Source of the DNA: an uncultured Prosthecobacter sp. | GTDB lineage: Bacteria > Verrucomicrobiota > Verrucomicrobiia > Verrucomicrobiales > Verrucomicrobiaceae | Assembly (NCBI GenBank): GCA_947523045.1 | Contig: CANNUR010000091.1 | Span: forward strand, 1 to 10,458 | DNA: 10,458 nt | Direction of reading: 5' to 3' | Shown here: positions 6,788-10,458 of the stretch, in pieces | Position numbering within the stretch: position 1 is the first letter of the stretch | How the letters are laid out: every line of letters begins with the position of its first letter | Position numbers and translations under genes: made by a program | The notes under the pieces: model-generated | Seen by the model: the letters and a program-made list of their open reading frames with translations, nothing else | What the model was told of the DNA's origin: nothing | Database searches by the model: none

Positions 6788-7414
6788 ATGAACTTCCCCT
6801 TCCCCCGCCTCGCCCTTGGCGCCCTGCTGGTCGTGCTCGCCGCCGGCCTGAGCAGCTGCGCGACCCGCAAAACCAGCAAGTCCCAGTACTCGACCCGCTT
6901 TGATCCGAAGGTCGAGCCCGTGAAAAATCCGTCGGCCGTGAAGGTCAAAATCAGCACCCAGGCCCAGCGCGTCTATGTGGTCGAGGGCGATCGCGTCCTG
7001 CTCTCCAGCCCCTGCTCGGTCGGCACTGCCAAGACCCCCACCCCGGCCGGTCACCACCGCATTCTCAGCAAAACCGCCCAGCGCCGCCGCGTCAGCCAGC
7101 CGGGCGCCGGTTACCCGATGACCTACTGGATGTCCTTTTACGCGCCGGCCTACGGCATGCACTGGGGCTGGGTGAAGCCCTACCCCTGCACCCATGGCTG
7201 CGTGCGCCTGCCGATCCAGACCGCGCGCAAGATGTTCGACATGGTGAAGGTCGGCACTCCGGTGCATGTCGCCGCCACCCATCCTGAGGACGCCAACCAT
7301 GGCAGCCACCTGCCGGTGCTGGATGACTCCACCCTGGCCGACCCGCCGAACGCCTACATGATGAGCCCGCAGGTCTTCGCCGACGCCGCCCAGGGCAAGG
7401 TTTACAATTACTGA
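6788..7414 (+). CDS. L,D-transpeptidase (YkuD) lipoprotein
   Basis: This 208-residue protein would form or edit 3-3 cross-links in peptidoglycan, or attach proteins to it, using a cysteine nucleophile in the periplasm. The N-terminus is a lipoprotein signal with lipobox LSSC (Cys24), so it is probably membrane-anchored. The YkuD domain spans about 50-162. It shows GTAKTPTPAGHHRI near the substrate cleft and the catalytic block MHWGWVKPYPCTHGCVRLP, with His125, Thr135, His136, Gly137, Cys138 and Arg140. The distance from the first His to the T/SHGC motif is shorter than in the usual YkuD pattern. A tail of about 45 residues follows the domain. The frame is open far upstream, but the ATG at 6788 is the start because only it gives a lipoprotein signal. 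IspH begins 4 nt after the stop. Confidence 0.92.
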   Translation: MNFPFPRLALGALLVVLAAGLSSCATRKTSKSQYSTRFDPKVEPVKNPSAVKVKISTQAQRVYVVEGDRVLLSSPCSVGTAKTPTPAGHHRILSKTAQRRRVSQPGAGYPMTYWMSFYAPAYGMHWGWVKPYPCTHGCVRLPIQTARKMFDMVKVGTPVHVAATHPEDANHGSHLPVLDDSTLADPPNAYMMSPQVFADAAQGKVYNY

Positions 7415-7418
7415 TCCC

Positions 7419-8657
7419 ATGTCCGCCGCCCCGTCCCGTCGCGTCAACGTCCGCACGCCGGAGGTCATGGAGCGCGTCCAGGCCGAGGTGGAGACCCATT
7501 ACCGCAGCCCCCTCGTCGAGGCGGTGCGCGCCCGCGGCAGCGTGCTGTCGCTCGGCAACACGACCGTGCGCCTGGCGCGCGACTTCGGCTTCTGCTATGG
7601 CGTCGAGCGCGCCATCGACCTCGCCTACGCCGCGCGCCGCGTCTTCGCCGACCGCCGGGTCTTTTTGCTCGGCGAGATCATCCACAACCCCGAGGTGAAC
7701 CGCCAGCTCACCGAAATGGGCATCGTCAGCATCCCGGTCGGTCAGCACGAGGCGGCGATCGATGGCTTCAACAGCGACGACGTCGTCATCGTGCCCGCCT
7801 TCGGCGCGGAGACCAAGCTCATGAAGCGCATCGCCGAACGCGGCTGCATGGTGGTCGACACGACCTGTGGTGACGTCATGAGCGTCTGGAAGCGCGTGCG
7901 CAACTATGCCAAGACCGGCTTCACGTCGATCATCCATGGCAAGGCCGAGCACGAGGAAACCCGCGCCACCTCCTCGCGCGCCCTCGGCGACGATGGCAAC
8001 GGTCACTACCTCGTCGTGCTAACCCTGGCCGACGTCGATTTCGTCTGCAACTACATCCGCCACGGCGGCGACAAGGCGGCCTTCCTCGACCGCTTCAAGG
8101 GCGCCAGCGCCCTTTCGGAAGGCTTTGATCCCGACGTGCACCTGCGCCGCATCGGGGTCGCCAACCAGACGACGATGCTGAAGTCCGAGACCGAGGAGAT
8201 CCAGCGTCGCCTGCAGCAGGCGATTGTTGATCGCGACGGCACGGAAGTCGGCGCGCAGAACTTCCAGGTCTTCGACACCATCTGCGGTGCCACCCAGGAG
8301 CGCCAGGATTCCCTTTTCCTGCTGCTGCGCCAGCCGCTCGACCTGCTGCTCGTGGTCGGCGGCTACAACAGCTCGAACACGACCCACCTCGTCGAGATCG
8401 GCGAGCAGCAGCTGCCGACCTTCTTCATCCGCACCGCCTCCTGCCTGGCCTCGCTCGAACAAATTGTTCACTTCGACCTGCACCTGAAGCAGGAGACGAC
8501 CAGTTATTCCGCCAAGCTGGGCTCGCCGGAAGCGGTCGTGATCGGCATCACCGCCGGTGCCTCCTGCCCGAACAACCTCATTGAAGACACCCTGCTGCGC
8601 GTGTTCCAACTGCGCGGCGTCGGTGCCGACGAGGTGCGCGCCGCGGTCGGTCTGTGA
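7419..8657 (+). CDS. ispH: 4-hydroxy-3-methylbut-2-enyl diphosphate reductase, long form
   Basis: IspH is the last enzyme of the MEP isoprenoid pathway. It reduces HMBPP to IPP and DMAPP with a [4Fe-4S] cluster in the cytoplasm. The three cluster ligands are clear: Cys59 in FGFCYGVERA, Cys150 in VVDTTCGDV and Cys289 in DTICGATQERQ. Substrate-site motifs are also present: the HEE segment (178-180), ANQTTM (248-253), the NSSNT loop (317-321) and ITAGASCPNN (377-386). At 412 residues it is about 95 longer than E. coli IspH. It has an N-terminal extension of about 47 residues and about 38 extra residues between the second and third cysteines, like the long form found in cyanobacteria and plants. 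It follows the L,D-transpeptidase by 4 nt, so the two are almost certainly co-transcribed and perhaps translationally coupled. It converges with the tRNA-dihydrouridine synthase gene, with 7 bp between the stops. Confidence 0.96.
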   Translation: MSAAPSRRVNVRTPEVMERVQAEVETHYRSPLVEAVRARGSVLSLGNTTVRLARDFGFCYGVERAIDLAYAARRVFADRRVFLLGEIIHNPEVNRQLTEMGIVSIPVGQHEAAIDGFNSDDVVIVPAFGAETKLMKRIAERGCMVVDTTCGDVMSVWKRVRNYAKTGFTSIIHGKAEHEETRATSSRALGDDGNGHYLVVLTLADVDFVCNYIRHGGDKAAFLDRFKGASALSEGFDPDVHLRRIGVANQTTMLKSETEEIQRRLQQAIVDRDGTEVGAQNFQVFDTICGATQERQDSLFLLLRQPLDLLLVVGGYNSSNTTHLVEIGEQQLPTFFIRTASCLASLEQIVHFDLHLKQETTSYSAKLGSPEAVVIGITAGASCPNNLIEDTLLRVFQLRGVGADEVRAAVGL

Positions 8658-8664
8658 GCCAGCC

Positions 8665-9687
8665 TCAGGCGTGCAGGCCGTCGGCTTCGCCGGTCTCGGC
8701 CGCCTCGAGCAGTTCGTCGCGGTGGGCAAGGTAGGACGCAAGTACGTCGTCAAGCTCCATGACACTGGCGATCTGGCTGAAGCGCGCGCGCAGGAACTTG
8801 CCGCCGCGCAGGCTGCGCGTGTAGTGCATGAGCCGGTTGCGCATGGCGCGCATGACCTCAAACTCGCCGCGCGTGCTGCGGGCAATCGCCATCTGGCAGT
8901 GCCGGCGCATCAGCTCAAAACGCTGCTCGGCGGTTGCCGGTGCCGGCTGCGAGCCGGTCGACAGGTAGTGCTTCGCCTCCTGGAACACCCAGGGGTTGGC
9001 CATGGCGGCGCGGCCGATCATGATGCCGGCCACACCGGACTGGGCGCGACGCACCTCGACATCGGCACCGCTGGCGATGTCACCATTGCCAATCACCGGG
9101 ATGCGCACCGCCTCGGCCACCCGGGCGATGACCTCCCAGTCGGCGACGCCGCTGTAGCCCTGGGCGCGGGTGCGACCGTGCACGGCGAGCGCGCGCACGC
9201 CACAGTCCTCCAGCCGGCGCGCCACCTCGACCGCATTGATGTTCGCCGAATCCCAGCCGATGCGCATCTTGGCGGTCACCGGCACCGGCACGGCCTGAAC
9301 GATGCCGCGCGCCACGGACTCGAGCAGCGGGCAGTTGCGCAGCAGCGAGGAGCCGCCGTTCTTGGCCACAACCTTGTTGACCGGGCAGCCGAAATTGATG
9401 TCGATGAAATCCGGCTGCTTCCAGTCAAGGATCTTGCGCGCGGCCTCGCCCATGCGCTGGCCGTCGGCCCCGAACAACTGCACGCCGAGCGGGCGCTGGG
9501 GCTCATCGAATTCCGTGTAGTGGCGGGTGCGGTCGTCGCGCTGCAGGATGCCCTCGGCACTGACGAACTCCGTGACCATGACATCCGCGCCCAGCTCCTT
9601 GCAGAGCGTGCGGAAGGTGAGATCCGTCACCCCCGCCATCGGGGCGAGGTAGAGCGGAAAACGGTCGGGCTGAAGCCAGGGCAGCAT
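8665..9687 (-). CDS. dus: tRNA-dihydrouridine synthase (DusB-like)
   Basis: This 340-residue FMN enzyme reduces uridine to dihydrouridine in tRNA D-loops. The TIM-barrel carries the full family signature: LAPMAGVTDLTFR (14-26, FMN site), INFGCPVNKVVAKNGGSSLL (97-116) with catalytic Cys101, TAKMRIGW (138-145), AVHGRTRAQGYSG (168-180) with the FMN-contacting His170, IGNGDI (199-204), and IMIGRAAMANPW (222-233). A helical C-terminal domain (about 250-340) completes it. The length and motifs fit the DusB group best, but subtype and target position cannot be fixed from sequence alone. The ATG at 9687 is the natural start; another ATG 4 nt upstream is out of frame. A promoter-like pair sits immediately upstream. 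It is divergent from the isomerase gene and convergent with ispH. Confidence 0.95.
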   Translation of the reverse strand: MLPWLQPDRFPLYLAPMAGVTDLTFRTLCKELGADVMVTEFVSAEGILQRDDRTRHYTEFDEPQRPLGVQLFGADGQRMGEAARKILDWKQPDFIDINFGCPVNKVVAKNGGSSLLRNCPLLESVARGIVQAVPVPVTAKMRIGWDSANINAVEVARRLEDCGVRALAVHGRTRAQGYSGVADWEVIARVAEAVRIPVIGNGDIASGADVEVRRAQSGVAGIMIGRAAMANPWVFQEAKHYLSTGSQPAPATAEQRFELMRRHCQMAIARSTRGEFEVMRAMRNRLMHYTRSLRGGKFLRARFSQIASVMELDDVLASYLAHRDELLEAAETGEADGLHA

Positions 9688-9692
9688 CCATC

Positions 9693-9721
9693 ACTCTACC
9701 CCCATCTGCCCACTCCGGCAA
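9693..9721 (-). promoter_or_regulatory. Candidate promoter of the dus gene (leaderless)
   Basis: The minus strand reads TTGCCG (9721-9716), exactly 17 bp, then TAGAGT (9698-9693). Each hexamer matches four of six consensus positions. Only five nucleotides separate the -10 from the ATG at 9687, so a normal start point would fall at the initiation codon and give a leaderless mRNA. Confidence 0.5.
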
Positions 9722-9742
9722 GACCGGGCCGCCACTCCGCCT

Positions 9743-9771
9743 TTGCAAGACGGCCGATTCCGGCCTAGCTT
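9743..9771 (+). promoter_or_regulatory. Candidate promoter of the arabinose-5-phosphate isomerase gene
   Basis: TTGCAA (9743-9748), a 17-bp spacer and TAGCTT (9766-9771) form a sigma70-like pair, with 17 nt between the -10 and the ATG at 9789. It stands back to back with the dus promoter; the two -35 boxes are 21 bp apart within a 101-bp divergent spacer. Confidence 0.5.
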
Positions 9772-9788
9772 GTCCCTTGCCCGACCGC

Positions 9789-10458
9789 ATGAATGCCCCC
9801 GAACTCGCCCGCCGCGTCATCCGCCTGGAGATCGACCAGCTGGAGCGGTTGCATGCCCGGATCGACGACCGTTTCACCGAGGCGATTGACCGGATGCGGC
9901 GCTGCCTGGACGGCCGTGGCAAATTGATTGTCTGTGGCGTCGGCAAAAGCGGCAACATCGGGCGCAAGCTGGCCGCCACCCTCAACAGCACCGGCGCCAC
10001 CACCGTCTGCCTTGACGTGGGCGACGCCCTGCACGGCGACCTCGGCGTGCTCGACCCCGGCGACCTCGGCATCGTGCTCAGCCACAGCGGCGAGACCGCC
10101 GAACTGATCAACCTGCTGCCGCACCTGAAGCGTCTGGGCCTGCCGCTCATCGCCCTGACCGGCGACACGCAATCCACCCTGGCCCGGCACGCCGATGTTG
10201 TGCTCGACGTGCACGTCACCCAGGAAGCCTGCCCGCTCAACCTGGCACCGACCGCCAGCACGACGACGATGCTCGTGCTCTGCGACGCCCTCGCCATGGT
10301 CCTGCTCGAAACGCGCGGGTTCCGTCCCGAGGACTTCGCCCGCCTGCATCCCGGCGGCTCCCTGGGCCGCGCCCTGCTCACCCGCGTGGCCGATGTCATG
10401 CGCCAGGGCGACCAACTTGCCCTCATCCCGCCCAGTGCCAGTGTCCAGGATGCCCTGC
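9789..10458 (+). CDS. kdsD: Arabinose-5-phosphate isomerase (KdsD/KpsF family), 3'-truncated
   Basis: This enzyme converts ribulose-5-phosphate to arabinose-5-phosphate, the first step to KDO for lipopolysaccharide or capsule, in the cytoplasm. The first 223 residues are visible; the family is usually about 320-340, and the missing part is the two CBS domains. The SIS domain shows VCGVGKSGNIGRK (48-60), DALHGDLG (79-86), SHSGETAEL (98-106), QEACPLNLAPTASTTTM (145-161) and ARLHPGGSLGR (184-194). Aligned by eye to E. coli KdsD, the catalytic Lys59, Glu111, Glu152 and His193 correspond to Lys53, Glu105, Glu146 and His187, all with the same offset of six. The ADVMRQGDQ segment (201-209) is the start of the first CBS domain. 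No stop occurs before the window end. The ATG at 9789 is the first in frame and lies downstream of a promoter-like pair. Confidence 0.95.
   Translation, partial: MNAPELARRVIRLEIDQLERLHARIDDRFTEAIDRMRRCLDGRGKLIVCGVGKSGNIGRKLAATLNSTGATTVCLDVGDALHGDLGVLDPGDLGIVLSHSGETAELINLLPHLKRLGLPLIALTGDTQSTLARHADVVLDVHVTQEACPLNLAPTASTTTMLVLCDALAMVLLETRGFRPEDFARLHPGGSLGRALLTRVADVMRQGDQLALIPPSASVQDAL

Noticed and set aside
8683..8700. CGGC-TTC-GCCG hairpin near the convergent ispH/dus stops, as a terminator.
   Set aside because: It lies inside the dus coding region, has a four-bp stem and has no T-run.
8557..9768. A 403-codon plus-strand frame opposite the dus gene.
   Set aside because: Overlaps the end of ispH out of frame and is the complement of a clear Dus enzyme; no recognisable domain.

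Overview
The window is GC-rich, densely coded bacterial DNA carrying nine protein genes, two of them cut by the window ends. It has no RNA genes, insertion sequences or CRISPR arrays that I can see. The gene content points to the Planctomycetes-Verrucomicrobia-Lentisphaerae group, and most likely to Verrucomicrobiota. The evidence is a PSCyt1/DUF1549/DUF1553 'planctomycete cytochrome' protein, a small DUF1080 (3-keto-disaccharide hydrolase family) secreted protein, Gram-negative envelope genes (an RND exporter, KDO synthesis, a lipoprotein L,D-transpeptidase), and start codons that all lack a Shine-Dalgarno sequence. This placement is an inference from families, not a measured phylogeny.

Layout. 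(a) 1-2207, + strand: the C-terminal half of a CzcA/CusA-type heavy-metal RND efflux pump, then a small exported protein with a four-cysteine tail (CxxCx6CxC). They probably form one metal-efflux operon that begins outside the window. (b) 2228-2869, - strand: an unrecognised 213-residue protein ending in an R-x4-H motif reminiscent of HEPN domains. It converges with (a) and has a 352-bp non-coding stretch behind it that holds two perfect hairpins and a short CACGAAG repeat. (c) 3222-6673, - strand: DUF1080 protein followed by the large PSCyt1/DUF1549/DUF1553 protein. Both carry signal peptides and plausibly act on sugars or glycans in the periplasm. (d) 6788-8657, + strand: an L,D-transpeptidase lipoprotein and a long-form IspH, 4 nt apart, divergent from (c). 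(e) 8665-9687, - strand: a tRNA-dihydrouridine synthase. (f) 9789-end, + strand: arabinose-5-phosphate isomerase (KdsD/KpsF), truncated by the window end and divergent from (e).

Regions (d) and (f) share an envelope theme: peptidoglycan cross-linking, isoprenoid precursor (hence undecaprenyl carrier) supply and KDO for lipopolysaccharide. Region (a) is metal export across the same envelope. The most notable non-coding signal is a TAG-type -10 box only 5-17 nt ahead of the ATG in five of the genes. In two or three of them the predicted transcript would start at, or almost at, the start codon. I found no obviously new multi-gene system. The least explained items are the HEPN-like protein with its long upstream gap, and the Cys-tailed periplasmic partner of the RND pump.
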